A stretch of DNA of 64,000 bases, taken from the NCBI GenBank assembly GCA_001799845.1, contig MGUG01000041.1, forward strand, positions 62,001-126,000, written 5' to 3'. This DNA comes from Elusimicrobia bacterium GWC2_64_44 (lineage in GTDB: Bacteria; Elusimicrobiota; Elusimicrobia; Elusimicrobiales; UBA9959). A model generated the notes under the pieces. That model saw only the letters and a list, made by a program, of their open reading frames with translations. It was not told where the DNA came from and did no database searches. This document shows, piece after piece, positions 41,101-49,112 of this stretch. The translations under genes were made by a program, and so were the position numbers. Each line of letters opens with the position of its first letter. Position 1 is the first letter of the stretch.

Positions 41101-41381
41101 GCTATGGAATAGATATATTCCACGCCGGGGATCTCCCACAGCTTGCGCTCGCCCACCTCGACGAGGTGTTTCTCTATCTCGGCCGGGGCCGCGCCGTAGA
41201 ACGGCACCATGATGTCGAACATGGGCACGTTGATCTGCGGCTCTTCCTCGCGCGGCAGTTTGAAGGTGGAGAAGACGCCTAGCAGGATGAAGGTGACGAT
41301 GAGTATGGGCGTGAGTCGCGAGCGGATGAAAGCTTCGGCCATGCGGCCGGCCATGCCGTACTTGTGTTCAGGATCTTTCAT
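38127..41381 (-). CDS. RND efflux permease (AcrB/HAE1-like)
   Basis: The 1084-residue inner-membrane protein has the RND layout: one N-terminal helix, a large periplasmic loop, six helices, a second loop, and five more helices. GILVDDAIVVVENI in helix 4 carries the paired Asp of the proton relay, and FTATSMIGFIASAGIVVRNSI is the matching late segment. It exports hydrophobic or heavy substrates with proton influx. Its start codon overlaps the TolC-like stop by 1 bp. No periplasmic adaptor (HlyD-type) gene is next to it, which is unusual. Confidence 0.93.
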   Translation of the reverse strand: MKDPEHKYGMAGRMAEAFIRSRLTPILIVTFILLGVFSTFKLPREEEPQINVPMFDIMVPFYGAAPAEIEKHLVEVGERKLWEIPGVEYIYSIAQPNFAMFTVRFKVGTAPETAANLIYTKTLDNKDIFPRGSGEPLIKYRAIDDVPVLALTLWGEGKNGYDLRRAAARIQTELNAVGNVSETRIIGGHKRQFIVHFDPAAIARHRLTPPMLAGIIKMSNASLPAGHYNQGDTVLLAETDAFIRSADDLRSIIVGVSDGRPVRLSEVADIKDGPDEEERSVTMLQGPASAVKAAAGTPAVTLSVAKRRGANATEVSRAILAKVEAMKGREIPDGINLTVTRNYGETAKAKSDELIYHMLLATLSVTILIALTLGLREAAVVLVAIPVTLALTLLVYYLYGYTLNRITLFALIFSIGILVDDAIVVVENINRHCVLNRKNSLYRNILNAVDEVGNPTILATWTVIASILPMAFVSGMMGPYMRPIPIGASVAMLFSLGVAFAFAPWLYARVVEKWPLKHCEHNREGLLDRLYRGLMKKLIYNPAAGKKFLWFTAGLLAVVLAMVAFRLVIFKTLPFDNKNEFQVMINMPESSSLARTEKAAGEMAAYLASVPEVRDLQIYAGASAPYNFNGLVRHYFLRREPYQADIQVNLSDKHDRKRASHDIAVAVRPGLKEIADRYAARIQVAEVPPGPPVMATLLVEVFDPNPANQRALAEEIKNVLRKTEGIVDVDSYIPEDQPITRLLVDRQKATLNGVAAADIVQTAALSLSGADIDSAHVAEENEAVDIRLRLSPEKRRALSTLKEIKFFSPNGTAIPMASFVRAENGLENRPVYRKNLQRVAYVTADIAGGTESPVYAVLDLKKKIDELSKARGGEINQYFTRQPVSAAETAIKWDGEWHITYEVFRDLGIAFAMVLVLIYILVVAWFEDFLTPFIIMAAIPMALIGIIPAHWGMNAFFTATSMIGFIASAGIVVRNSIILVDFINLKVREGMELKEAVIEAGVVRFRPMLLTALAVIVGAGVILFDPIFQGLAISLIAGQIAATLLSRVAVPVLYYLAFKDKEYKLKPGTPDPEVREDLLGATGE

Positions 41382-42712
41382 TAGTTTACCCCCAGCTTGT
41401 CCGAAATTTCTTTGACCGCGGCCGCGTCGAGCGACTCCGAGGCCAGCAGGGCCTGCGCGCGGTAAAGGTTCAGCTTATAAAGCGTTTCGTAGTAGGCCCC
41501 TTCGGCCTGCAAAACTGAGGCCTGGGCGCGCAGCACTTCCAGTACGCTCTGGCGGCCCTGGCGGTAGAGCGGGCGGAACAGCTCCAGCGACTGCCGGGCT
41601 CTTTCCACGGTCTCTTTGGCCACGGGCAGGCTCTCGGCGGCGGCCCTGTAGTTGCTGAGCGCCTCGGCTACCTCGGTATCGGCCGCGCGGCGCGCCTCGT
41701 CCAGCCTGGCGCGGGCCATGGCGGTGTCGGCCGCGGCGGCGTCGCGCCTGGCGTAGTAGGCCGGATCGCCTATGGGCACGGTCAGCCGCAGGCCCAGCAG
41801 GCGGTTGCTCTTAAAGTCAGAGAGGCTTTCGGAGTTGGTCTCCCATGTGCCGAAGGCCTCTACCACGGGCAGAACGGAGTTTTTTTGGGTCGCGGCCGCG
41901 GTTTCGCTTATCTCGGCCAGTTTTTCCAGCGCTTTGAGGTCGCGGCGGCCCGCGGCGGAAAGCCCGCCGCGTTCCAGCGGGGCGTAGGCGGGAGCGGCCA
42001 GCGCGCCGGAGGCCCCGGCGCCGCCAGGCAGGCCTATGGCTATGCCCAGTTTCTCTTCCTCCAGCTCCAGGGCCCTCTGCCAGTTGAGTTTATAGCCTTT
42101 GAGAGTGGAAAGTATGGCTTCGGCCCCGTAATAGTCGGAACCCAGCACCATGCCCTTGTCCTTCAGCATCTGGGCGGTCTTCAGTTCTGTCTCGGCCGCG
42201 GTCACGCTCTCGGCGGCCAGGGCCGCCAGGCGGGCGCGCAATAGGACGGTCAGCCACTGATAGGTGATCTTGAAGGTGATGCCGGAGCGGGCCCTTTCAT
42301 AGCCGTGGCCGGCCGCTTCCACCCCCAATTTGCCCATTTTGGCGGCGTTTGTAAGGGCGAAACCGGTGAACAGCGGCACTCCGGCCTCAATGCCCGCCAT
42401 ATAGTTGCGGGCCGGGTCCGGGTCGTTGATGGTGGCCAGGGAGGCCATGCTGAAGGTGCCCTGCTTCATGGCCGTGGCGAAGGCGTACACGGGGTCGGTG
42501 CCGTCCGTATACATGCCCTTTAGCTTCAGGCCGCCGTAGCGGCTCATTTTGGCCTGTTTCAGGCCGGCCCGCGCCCCGCTAACGCGGGCGGCCTCCGCTT
42601 TTACGATATTGTCGTTCTTGAGGCCCCGGTCCACCGCCTCGGCCAGCGTCAGCCCGGTCTGGGCCTGCGCCGCCAGCGGCATAAGGGTGAGTATTAAAAT
42701 CGAAAACTTCAT
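41381..42712 (-). CDS. TolC-family outer-membrane efflux protein
   Basis: The 443-residue protein has a signal peptide (1-17, ending AAQAQ), an opening LTLAEAVDRGLKNDN motif and the two-fold helical repeat of TolC with long coiled coils in each half. The start at 42712 follows AAAGGAGAAA; a longer frame to 42829 is rejected. It provides the outer-membrane exit for the RND pump encoded downstream. Confidence 0.87.
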   Translation of the reverse strand: MKFSILILTLMPLAAQAQTGLTLAEAVDRGLKNDNIVKAEAARVSGARAGLKQAKMSRYGGLKLKGMYTDGTDPVYAFATAMKQGTFSMASLATINDPDPARNYMAGIEAGVPLFTGFALTNAAKMGKLGVEAAGHGYERARSGITFKITYQWLTVLLRARLAALAAESVTAAETELKTAQMLKDKGMVLGSDYYGAEAILSTLKGYKLNWQRALELEEEKLGIAIGLPGGAGASGALAAPAYAPLERGGLSAAGRRDLKALEKLAEISETAAATQKNSVLPVVEAFGTWETNSESLSDFKSNRLLGLRLTVPIGDPAYYARRDAAAADTAMARARLDEARRAADTEVAEALSNYRAAAESLPVAKETVERARQSLELFRPLYRQGRQSVLEVLRAQASVLQAEGAYYETLYKLNLYRAQALLASESLDAAAVKEISDKLGVN

Positions 42713-42822
42713 GTGTTTCTCCTTTCGCTTCCCTAATGAGATGCGGTAAAGGCCCAAAAGTTTCAGGTCTGCATGACTCCAGAGGTTATTTTTAAATAGG
42801 GGATAGGCGTGCTTTGCCACCC

Positions 42823-42850
42823 TTGACAAGTCAATATATATGCTTATACT
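42823..42850 (+). promoter_or_regulatory. Strong promoter of the clostripain-type gene
   Basis: TTGACA (42823-42828), 16 bp, TATACT (42845-42850). It leaves a leader of about 110 nt before ATG 42969, the longest clear leader in the window. Confidence 0.82.
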
Positions 42851-42899
42851 ATATATGGGCGCCGTCGATACTCCCTGTAATTGCTCCTTCGGTATAGGA

Positions 42900-42928
42900 C
42901 TAAGGGCCCATTGCGGCCTGGGACTTAG
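42900..42928 (+). promoter_or_regulatory. Folded leader before the clostripain-type gene
   Basis: CTAAG (42900-42904) pairs with CTTAG (42924-42928) and CCCA (42907-42910) with TGGG (42919-42922), giving a two-part hairpin. An alternative pairing of GACTT (42922-42926) with AAGTC further downstream would break it, so the leader could switch. It does not match any riboswitch consensus I know. Confidence 0.4.
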
Positions 42929-42968
42929 GACCTTTGATTAAAGTCAATCCGCAAGCGAAAATATAACT

Positions 42969-44264
42969 ATGAAACGCAACTGGCTGATAACTCTCGCGGC
43001 AATAGCCGCCTTCGCCACGGGCCTACGCGCCCAGGACGACGCTTTCAGCCGCCTCGGTTCCGACCTGCCGCGCCCCGCCGCCGCCCCCGTAGTTTCGGCT
43101 CCCGCGCCCGTCAACACCGCTCCCTCCGCCACCGCCGCCCAGCGCGAATGGCTGGTAATGGTCTTCATCAACGGCGTTAACGACCTGGGCATATTGGGTT
43201 TCGCCAACAGCGACCTCAACGAGATGGAGGCCGTGGGCTCCACCGACCAGGTGGCCGTGCTGGTGGAGTTCGGCATCCTGGGCATGGACAATAACACGGA
43301 CCGCAACCTGCAGTTCCAGCGCGGCTCCAAGACCGTCTACATCACCCGCGACGCGGACGCCAACAGGGTCACTTCCCCCGTAGTCTACAATTCCAATACC
43401 GCCGACATGGGCAGCGAGGCCCATTTCCTGCGCTTCATAAAGCGCGGCCTGCGCCAGTATCCCGCCCGCAAGGTGGCCGTGGTACTGTGGAACCACGGCT
43501 CCGGCCGCCTCGGCATAGCCTCGGACGACGCCACCGGCAACCAGATGAGCATCCCCAAGCTGGGCTACGCGCTGAACTTGGCCGCCCGCGAGCTGGGCCG
43601 CAAGATAGATGTGTTCGCCACCGACGCCTGCCTGATGCAGATGGCTAGCGTAGCCTACGAGATGAAGGACGCGGCCGAGGTGGTGGTGGGCTCGGAGGAG
43701 ATCATCTCCGGCCCCGGCTACCCTTACACGGCTATACTCTCCGGCCTGACCGGCAACCCCGGCCAGAACGCCGAGGGCCTGGGCCGCCTGATAGTGGACG
43801 CTTTCGGCGCGAGCTATCCCACCGATGCCACGCTTTCCGCGCTGCGCACCTCCTCGCTGCCAGGCTTCCGGGACGCGCTGGACGCCTGGGTGGGCGCGCT
43901 GCGCGCCGAGCCCCGGGCCTTCGCCGCGGCCGCCGACCCCGCCGTGATAGGCGCGGTGTCCAAGTTCACGCTGAGGGATTCAAAAGACCTTATAGACTAT
44001 ATAGATATGGTCGGCGCGCGCCTGCCGGATGGCAGCGGCGCCAAGGCCGCCGGGGCCCGCCTGAAGGCGCAGATACAGCGCTCGCTGCTGGTGCGCAATG
44101 TCATGAAGCCCGCCCGCAACAACCGCTACACGGCGGCCAACGGCATGGCCATTTACATCCCGGACCTGCGCTACGACTCCGCCAATTACGAGGGAATGGC
44201 CTTCGCGGCCGATTCCCAGTGGGACGATTTCCTGCTGCAGGTGATGAGCGAGAGGCTGAGATAA
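42969..44264 (+). CDS. Clostripain-type cysteine peptidase (family C11)
   Basis: The 431-residue protein has a signal peptide (1-21, ending LRAQ), a Pro/Ala linker, and a caspase-like C11 domain. The catalytic dyad is His176 in WNHGSG and Cys221 in TDACLMQM. C11 peptidases cut after Arg and often self-process. The mature enzyme is exported to the periplasm or beyond. It is followed 1 bp later by a long unknown exported protein, a possible substrate, pro-protein or partner. Confidence 0.88.
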   Translation: MKRNWLITLAAIAAFATGLRAQDDAFSRLGSDLPRPAAAPVVSAPAPVNTAPSATAAQREWLVMVFINGVNDLGILGFANSDLNEMEAVGSTDQVAVLVEFGILGMDNNTDRNLQFQRGSKTVYITRDADANRVTSPVVYNSNTADMGSEAHFLRFIKRGLRQYPARKVAVVLWNHGSGRLGIASDDATGNQMSIPKLGYALNLAARELGRKIDVFATDACLMQMASVAYEMKDAAEVVVGSEEIISGPGYPYTAILSGLTGNPGQNAEGLGRLIVDAFGASYPTDATLSALRTSSLPGFRDALDAWVGALRAEPRAFAAAADPAVIGAVSKFTLRDSKDLIDYIDMVGARLPDGSGAKAAGARLKAQIQRSLLVRNVMKPARNNRYTAANGMAIYIPDLRYDSANYEGMAFAADSQWDDFLLQVMSERLR

Positions 44265-44265
44265 T

Positions 44266-45987
44266 ATGAAACTGGGAGCCGCCAAACTACTGCGCCTGGC
44301 CGCCTTTGCGGCGGGCCTGGCCGTTTGCGCCGCCCCGGCCGGCGCCGCCCGCGCCGAAGGCGAGCCCCAGGAGCGCCTGGCCGCCTACGAGCTGGGCATC
44401 TCCAGCGCCGATCCCTCGGCCGCCGCCGCCCTGCTGCGCGACGGCGAGGCCCGCGAGCTGCTGGACGCGCGGTCTGACGCCGCGGCCGTGCTGGGCCGGG
44501 CCGAAGCCCTGAAGGACCTTAAAGACCTGCTCGCCATGCCCTGGGACGCCGCGCGCGTCAACCAACTCAACCAGGCCCTCTCCATACGTATAGACGCGGA
44601 CAAGCCGCTGTCCCGGCTGGGCGTGGGCCCGGAGCCGGAGAAACTGCTGACCTGGCTGGGGCGCTTCGCCCCGACCTATCCCGCGGCCAAAAAGACCGTG
44701 GTGAAGAAAGCCATCCGCGAGTGGGAGATAGTGTTTGGCACTATGACCGACACCCGCAATATGAGCTGGGGCCAGGCCCGCGCCGAGCGGGGCCGCGGCG
44801 TCAACATCACCAAAGAGGCCTGGGGGCTCATGGTGCTGCGCGAGCGCAACGCCGTGCTGGAGCGCCTGATCTCGGCTGACCCTAATTTCCTGATCTATAA
44901 CGACCAGCGGCTGGCCGCAGCCCGCCAGAACTCCGCGCTGGACGTGGACGTGCGCGCGCTGATAGCCTCGCTGCCCCCGGACCAGCAGTCGCAGCTCGCG
45001 GGCAAGCCCTTCGGCGACCAGCTCTACCTGCTGGGCAACATGTTCGACAACAGCACCATCACCGCGAGCCCTGACCTAAGGGCGCGCATCAACTCGGCGC
45101 GCACCTCGCTGCCGCAGGAGGTGCTGCAGAGCCAGCACCGCCAGGTGCTGGGCACCATGCTTAACACCGCTGTGGCCTCCGAGCTGCGCGGCACCCAGGC
45201 CGGCGACAGGGCGCTTGCGGCCTTCCCCGGCGGGCTGCGCATCACCGTGGCGCCCGTGGAGGGCGGCTACTCCCGCTATGACGCGGCCACCGGCACCATA
45301 GTGCTGGATTCCGAGACCATACAGCAGTACATGCGCATGAAGGGCTATACCTCTTCCACCGTGATGAGCAACCCGGCGCAGCTGGCCGAGATAGCCAAGT
45401 ACATGTCGCCCGCCGTGGTTTACGAGGCCGCGCATAAGTCCCAGGCCGACTGGTCGCGCACGCAGGGGATCTACCTGCCGCGCACGCAGGAGAACGAGAT
45501 AGAGGCCATGGCTCTCGAGGGGCTTTATACTACGGAGAAACTTTCCAAGGACACCGGATTCAACCAGATAATGAGCGACAGCCGCGCGTTCTCAACTTAT
45601 GCTTCGAAGCGCGTGGAAATAGCCACTGAGTTTAAGTCTTCCCGTGGTAAGGCCTTCTCTACCACCGTCCGCCAGCGCTATTTCTCCGGCCTGCCCTCGC
45701 TGGACGCCGCGGCCTCCCAGGTGCTGGGCGCCGTCAGCGGCGAGCTGGAGCGCCGCGCCGCCCTGCCCGCGGCCGAGCAGACCGCGCTGCGCACCAACGG
45801 GCTGAACCAGGCTGACGCCATGGAGATGTCGCCCGAAGAGCTCTCAGGCTCGGTGGGTGAAATACAGACCCCGGTTCTTGTTAAAATACAGGGAGACATG
45901 GCCAGGCTGGGCGTCTACCGCAGCCACTATAACGCCGCGGACAGGCAGAACAGCGCCGGCCTAAAATCTTTGACCGCTAAGCCTTGA
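44266..45987 (+). CDS. Large exported protein of unknown function next to the C11 peptidase
   Basis: The 573-residue product has a signal peptide (about 1-30) and a mainly helical mature chain. VVYEAAHKSQADW with a downstream ENEIEAMALEG resembles a zinc-peptidase HExxH plus Glu helix, but the first His is Tyr, so if related it is inactive or a false match. Coupling to the C11 gene (1-bp gap) suggests they work together. Confidence 0.68.
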   Translation: MKLGAAKLLRLAAFAAGLAVCAAPAGAARAEGEPQERLAAYELGISSADPSAAAALLRDGEARELLDARSDAAAVLGRAEALKDLKDLLAMPWDAARVNQLNQALSIRIDADKPLSRLGVGPEPEKLLTWLGRFAPTYPAAKKTVVKKAIREWEIVFGTMTDTRNMSWGQARAERGRGVNITKEAWGLMVLRERNAVLERLISADPNFLIYNDQRLAAARQNSALDVDVRALIASLPPDQQSQLAGKPFGDQLYLLGNMFDNSTITASPDLRARINSARTSLPQEVLQSQHRQVLGTMLNTAVASELRGTQAGDRALAAFPGGLRITVAPVEGGYSRYDAATGTIVLDSETIQQYMRMKGYTSSTVMSNPAQLAEIAKYMSPAVVYEAAHKSQADWSRTQGIYLPRTQENEIEAMALEGLYTTEKLSKDTGFNQIMSDSRAFSTYASKRVEIATEFKSSRGKAFSTTVRQRYFSGLPSLDAAASQVLGAVSGELERRAALPAAEQTALRTNGLNQADAMEMSPEELSGSVGEIQTPVLVKIQGDMARLGVYRSHYNAADRQNSAGLKSLTAKP

Positions 45988-45997
45988 TAAAATTTTT

Positions 45998-46588
45998 ATG
46001 AAGAATTTAGTTCTCACTCTTTCCATACTTTCAGCGCTGGCCGCGGCGGCCTGCGCCGGCGCGCCTGCCAAGAGCCGGGCCGCGCAGTACAAGAATTTTG
46101 CGATGGACAATAATTATTTCTCCTGCCTGGTCCCGGCGGCCTGGAGCCTGGAGCGCGACAAGGACAAAGACGAAGAATACAAGATCTACGAGATACAGCT
46201 GCTGGCTCCCAAGACCGGCAAAGCCCCGACGTTCATCAATGTCGCTTATTACACGAAAGATAATCTCGATTTCAACGGTCTGAAGGATTTTGTGGACAGC
46301 AATTCAAAGAACGCTCTCGGCGAAACGAAAAGCGCGCGGGAGAACTACGACCCCGTAAAGAACATCTCCCTCGCCGGGCGCAAGGCGCAATTGCTGGCCC
46401 GCGAGCGCATGGTCTTCCTGCACCCCGAGAGCAAGTCCGACGAGAGCGTGCAGCTGAAAGAGAAGCTCTACGTCCTGCCCGCCAAAGAGGGCTTTTACGT
46501 TCTCCACTTCAGCGCACCTAAGGATTCTTTCCTCGCCAACCAGGCCGTCTTCGAGAAAGTGGCCAAGAGCTTCAAGGGCCTGCCGTAA
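45998..46588 (+). CDS. Exported lipoprotein-like protein
   Basis: The 196-residue product has a signal peptide with a lipobox-like AAAC (Cys19 or so) and a mature domain beginning with a PsbP/Mog1-like pattern (NNYFSCLVPAAWSLERD), continuing with strand-rich segments INVAYYT and FYVLHFSAP. Such domains are seen in secreted proteins of unknown role. TAAAAT lies 4-5 nt before ATG. Two terminators follow. Confidence 0.7.
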   Translation: MKNLVLTLSILSALAAAACAGAPAKSRAAQYKNFAMDNNYFSCLVPAAWSLERDKDKDEEYKIYEIQLLAPKTGKAPTFINVAYYTKDNLDFNGLKDFVDSNSKNALGETKSARENYDPVKNISLAGRKAQLLARERMVFLHPESKSDESVQLKEKLYVLPAKEGFYVLHFSAPKDSFLANQAVFEKVAKSFKGLP

Positions 46589-46603
46589 GCGGCCGCCGCC
46601 AAT

Positions 46604-46635
46604 AAAAAAACCGCGCCGGGTAGGCGCGGTTTTTT
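46604..46635 (+). terminator. Terminator (plus strand) at a convergent junction
   Basis: ACCGCGCC (46610-46617) and GGCGCGGT (46623-46630) form the stem; poly-A precedes and TTTTTT follows, so it can work in both directions. Confidence 0.88.
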
Positions 46636-46644
46636 GCTGCCTTC

Positions 46645-46667
46645 AAAAAGGCTCCTGCTGCCTTTTT
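46645..46667 (-). terminator. Terminator of the GDPD gene
   Basis: AAAAAGGC (46645-46652) and GCCTTTTT (46660-46667) pair around a 7-nt loop; on the minus strand the stem is followed by its T-run. It overlaps the GDPD stop codon. Confidence 0.75.
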
Positions 46668-47550
46668 AAGGTTTGGCTTTGCGGGCCTGCAGGTAGTCGA
46701 CGAGGGCGGCAGGGTAGTCGGTGATGATGGCGTCCACACCGGCGGCTATGGCCAGTTCCCATTCCTTCTTGGTGTTGATGGTCCACGGGGCCACTTTGAT
46801 GCCGGCGGCCTGCGCCTCTTTAACCGCTTCCGGGGTTATCCACTTGTAATTGGGGCTCCAGATGTCGGTCTTGGCGGCCTTGAGGGCGGGCACGATGTCC
46901 AGCAGTTCCTCGTAGGTGAGCTGCGAGGTGCGGATGGCGGGGGCGAGCTTCTTTATCTCTTTAAGCGTGCGCACGTCGAAGGACTGCACCATGACGCGGG
47001 CTTCCATGCCGTGCTTTTTAACGGTGTCTACCACCAATTTGGCGAACTCGGCCGCGGTGGGGGTGAGTTCCGGCTCGTAGGGGAAGACCTTGGTCTCGAT
47101 GTTGAACTCCATTTTCTTGGCCGCCTGGTAGCCGGACTTCTTCACCAGGTCGAAAACTTCCTCCAGCGTTGGCATGGGCGTGCCGGGAACGGCGATCTGC
47201 TCGGGGAACTTGGGGTTGAGGAGCGTGCCGCAGTCGTATTTCTTCAGCTCGGCCAGCGTCAGCGAGCGTATCGGGACCGCTTTCTCCAGCTTGTTGCCCT
47301 CGGCGTCCAGGCAGCGCTCGGGCGTGACCTTGGGCTCGTGCGAGACTATCACCACGCCGTCTTTGGTGACGCCCAGGTCCAGTTCCAGCACGTCGGCCTC
47401 GGCCATCAGCGCGGCCTCGAAGGCCGGGATGGTGTTCTCGGGCACGGTGCCGCGGCTGCCGCGGTGGCCGTGCACCGCTACTATGTGCGCTTCCTGCGCG
47501 CAGAGCTGAGCGGCGCAGGCGGAAATAAGTATAAAGATAAGTTTTTTCAT
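46666..47550 (-). CDS. Glycerophosphodiester phosphodiesterase, exported
   Basis: The 294-residue protein has a signal peptide (1-19, ending LCAQ) and the GDPD TIM barrel: VHGHRGSRGTVPENTIPAF with the catalytic His pair and ELDLGVTKDGVVIVSHEP with acidic metal ligands. It releases glycerol-3-phosphate and an alcohol from deacylated phospholipids in the periplasm. I use ATG 47550 with its GGAGGAACC site; a much longer frame to 48246 is a shadow of tatD. The GlpT-like permease at 50600 could take up the product. Confidence 0.9.
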   Translation of the reverse strand: MKKLIFILISACAAQLCAQEAHIVAVHGHRGSRGTVPENTIPAFEAALMAEADVLELDLGVTKDGVVIVSHEPKVTPERCLDAEGNKLEKAVPIRSLTLAELKKYDCGTLLNPKFPEQIAVPGTPMPTLEEVFDLVKKSGYQAAKKMEFNIETKVFPYEPELTPTAAEFAKLVVDTVKKHGMEARVMVQSFDVRTLKEIKKLAPAIRTSQLTYEELLDIVPALKAAKTDIWSPNYKWITPEAVKEAQAAGIKVAPWTINTKKEWELAIAAGVDAIITDYPAALVDYLQARKAKP

Positions 47551-47640
47551 GGTTCCTCCAGCTCCAATCATAGGATATTGGGCCCCGCGGCGGCAAAGAG
47601 GTCTTTGCCTGGGCGCGGCCTTATGGTGTAAACTTTCCAG

Positions 47641-48366
47641 GTGAAATATTTCGACGCGCACGACCATCTGCAGAATTTCGCCTCCGAAGACGAGCTGGGC
47701 GCGGCCCTGCGCGCCGCCGGAGAGGCCGGCGTGGAGGACATGCTCTGCTGCGGCACCTGCCCCGAAGACTGGGGCCGCGTGCTGGAGCTGGCGGGGCGCG
47801 ACGCGCGCATAAAGCCCTGCTTCGGCCTGCATCCCTGGCAGACGGCCGAGGAAGGCTGGCTGCCGAAGCTCGAGGAGTTCGTCCGCAGGACCCCCTGCTG
47901 CGTCGGGGAAATCGGCCTGGACGGCGTGAAGGGCCTGCCGGGGCAGGAAGAAATTTTCGTGGCACAACTCGCGCTGGCGGCGCGCTTCGACAGGCCCGTT
48001 GTGCTGCACTGCGTAAAGAGCTGGGGCCGCATGCTGGACCTGCTTAAGCCCGCACATCTGGGCGCCTTCATGCTGCACGCCTACAGCGGCTCCGCCGAAC
48101 TGGTGAAGGACCTCTCGGCGCTGGGCGGCTATTTCTCCTTCGGCCCGGAAATAACGGACCCGGCCCGGGAGCGCCTGCGCGCCGCGCTGGCCGCCGTGCC
48201 GCCGGACAGGCTGCTGTTCGAGACGGAGGCCCCGGAGCACGGTCATAGACCCGCCGCAGTAAAGGAAGTAGTAGCGGCCGCGGCGGAGCTGCTGAACAGG
48301 CCGGTGGAAGAGCTCGCCGCACTGACTTACGCCAACGGGCTCAGATTCATAGGAGAGCTTAAATGA
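47641..48366 (+). CDS. TatD-family metal-dependent hydrolase
   Basis: The 241-residue TIM-barrel protein has DAHDHLQNF (His pair), FGLHPW, VGEIGLDG (Glu ligand), VLHCVKSWG, MLHAYSG and late ETEAPEH motifs of TatD DNases. The first motif is DAHDHL instead of the common DxHxHL. A GTG start is used, 6 nt after TAAACT (47629-47634), so the mRNA appears leaderless. It overlaps the next gene by 4 bp. Confidence 0.86.
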   Translation: MKYFDAHDHLQNFASEDELGAALRAAGEAGVEDMLCCGTCPEDWGRVLELAGRDARIKPCFGLHPWQTAEEGWLPKLEEFVRRTPCCVGEIGLDGVKGLPGQEEIFVAQLALAARFDRPVVLHCVKSWGRMLDLLKPAHLGAFMLHAYSGSAELVKDLSALGGYFSFGPEITDPARERLRAALAAVPPDRLLFETEAPEHGHRPAAVKEVVAAAAELLNRPVEELAALTYANGLRFIGELK

Positions 48367-49112
48367 CCGAAGACAGGCTGGCGCGCATCAGGCTTATGCT
48401 CGGCGAGGAAAGGCTTGAGCGCCTGAAAAATTCTTTCGTGACCGTGGTCGGGCTCGGCGCCGTGGGCAGCTACGCCGTGGAGGGCCTGGCCCGCTCGGGC
48501 GTGGGCCGGCTGCGGCTGGTGGACTTCGACGTGCTGCGCGCGAGCAACATCAACCGCCAGCTTTACGCGCTGGGTTCCACGCTGGGCCGGCACAAGGCCG
48601 ACGTCGCCGCGGAGCGCGTGCTGGACATCAACCCGCATTGCCGCGTGGAAAAGCTCAACGTGTTCGCTAACGACGAGACTTTTGACCGCATACTGGAGGG
48701 GAAGCCCGACCTGGTGATAGACGCCATAGATTCGCTGGGGCCCAAGGCCGGCCTGATAGCCGCTACGGTGAAGCTCGGCCTGCCGCTGATAGCGTCCATG
48801 GGCGCCGCGCTGCGCACCGACTCCGCCGCCGTGCGCGTGGGCCCGATAAAAGAAGTGATAGGCTGCCCGCTCGCCGCCAAAGTGCGCAATTTGCTGCGCA
48901 AAAGCGGCACTCACCTGGATTTCACCTGCGTCTACTCGCTCGAGCCGGTGGGCGAGCTGCGCAAAAAGCGGCAGGTGGACCCCGAGACACAATTCCACGA
49001 GCAGGGCCGCCGCCGCGCCGCGCTGGGCAGCCTGCCCACGCTGACCGGCATCTTCGGCCTCACCGCCGCCAACGCCGCCATACAGCTGCTAGCCGGGGAA
49101 GAGCCCCGGTGA
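48363..49112 (+). CDS. tcdA: tRNA threonylcarbamoyladenosine dehydratase
   Basis: This 249-residue ThiF/E1-like ATPase cyclises the t6A modification at position 37 of tRNAs. VTVVGLGAVGSYAVEGLARSG (first 20 residues of the loop) is the nucleotide site, RASNINRQLYA is the arginine-finger region, and LVIDAIDSLGPKAGLI the aspartate pocket. Its length matches TcdA/CsdL. It is coupled to tatD and the following secreted gene by 4-bp overlaps. Confidence 0.87.
   Translation: MTEDRLARIRLMLGEERLERLKNSFVTVVGLGAVGSYAVEGLARSGVGRLRLVDFDVLRASNINRQLYALGSTLGRHKADVAAERVLDINPHCRVEKLNVFANDETFDRILEGKPDLVIDAIDSLGPKAGLIAATVKLGLPLIASMGAALRTDSAAVRVGPIKEVIGCPLAAKVRNLLRKSGTHLDFTCVYSLEPVGELRKKRQVDPETQFHEQGRRRAALGSLPTLTGIFGLTAANAAIQLLAGEEPR

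Noticed and set aside
42851-42968. Known riboswitch in the clostripain leader
   Set aside because: I compared it from memory with c-di-GMP, glycine, cobalamin and ykkC classes and saw no core motif; kept only as an unexplained folded leader.
45412-45460. Zinc-peptidase HExxH site in the protein at 44266
   Set aside because: The first histidine is tyrosine (YEAAHK), so catalytic zinc binding cannot be claimed.
47551-48246. N-terminal extension of the GDPD frame
   Set aside because: It runs antisense through tatD; the true start has a signal peptide and ribosome site at 47550.
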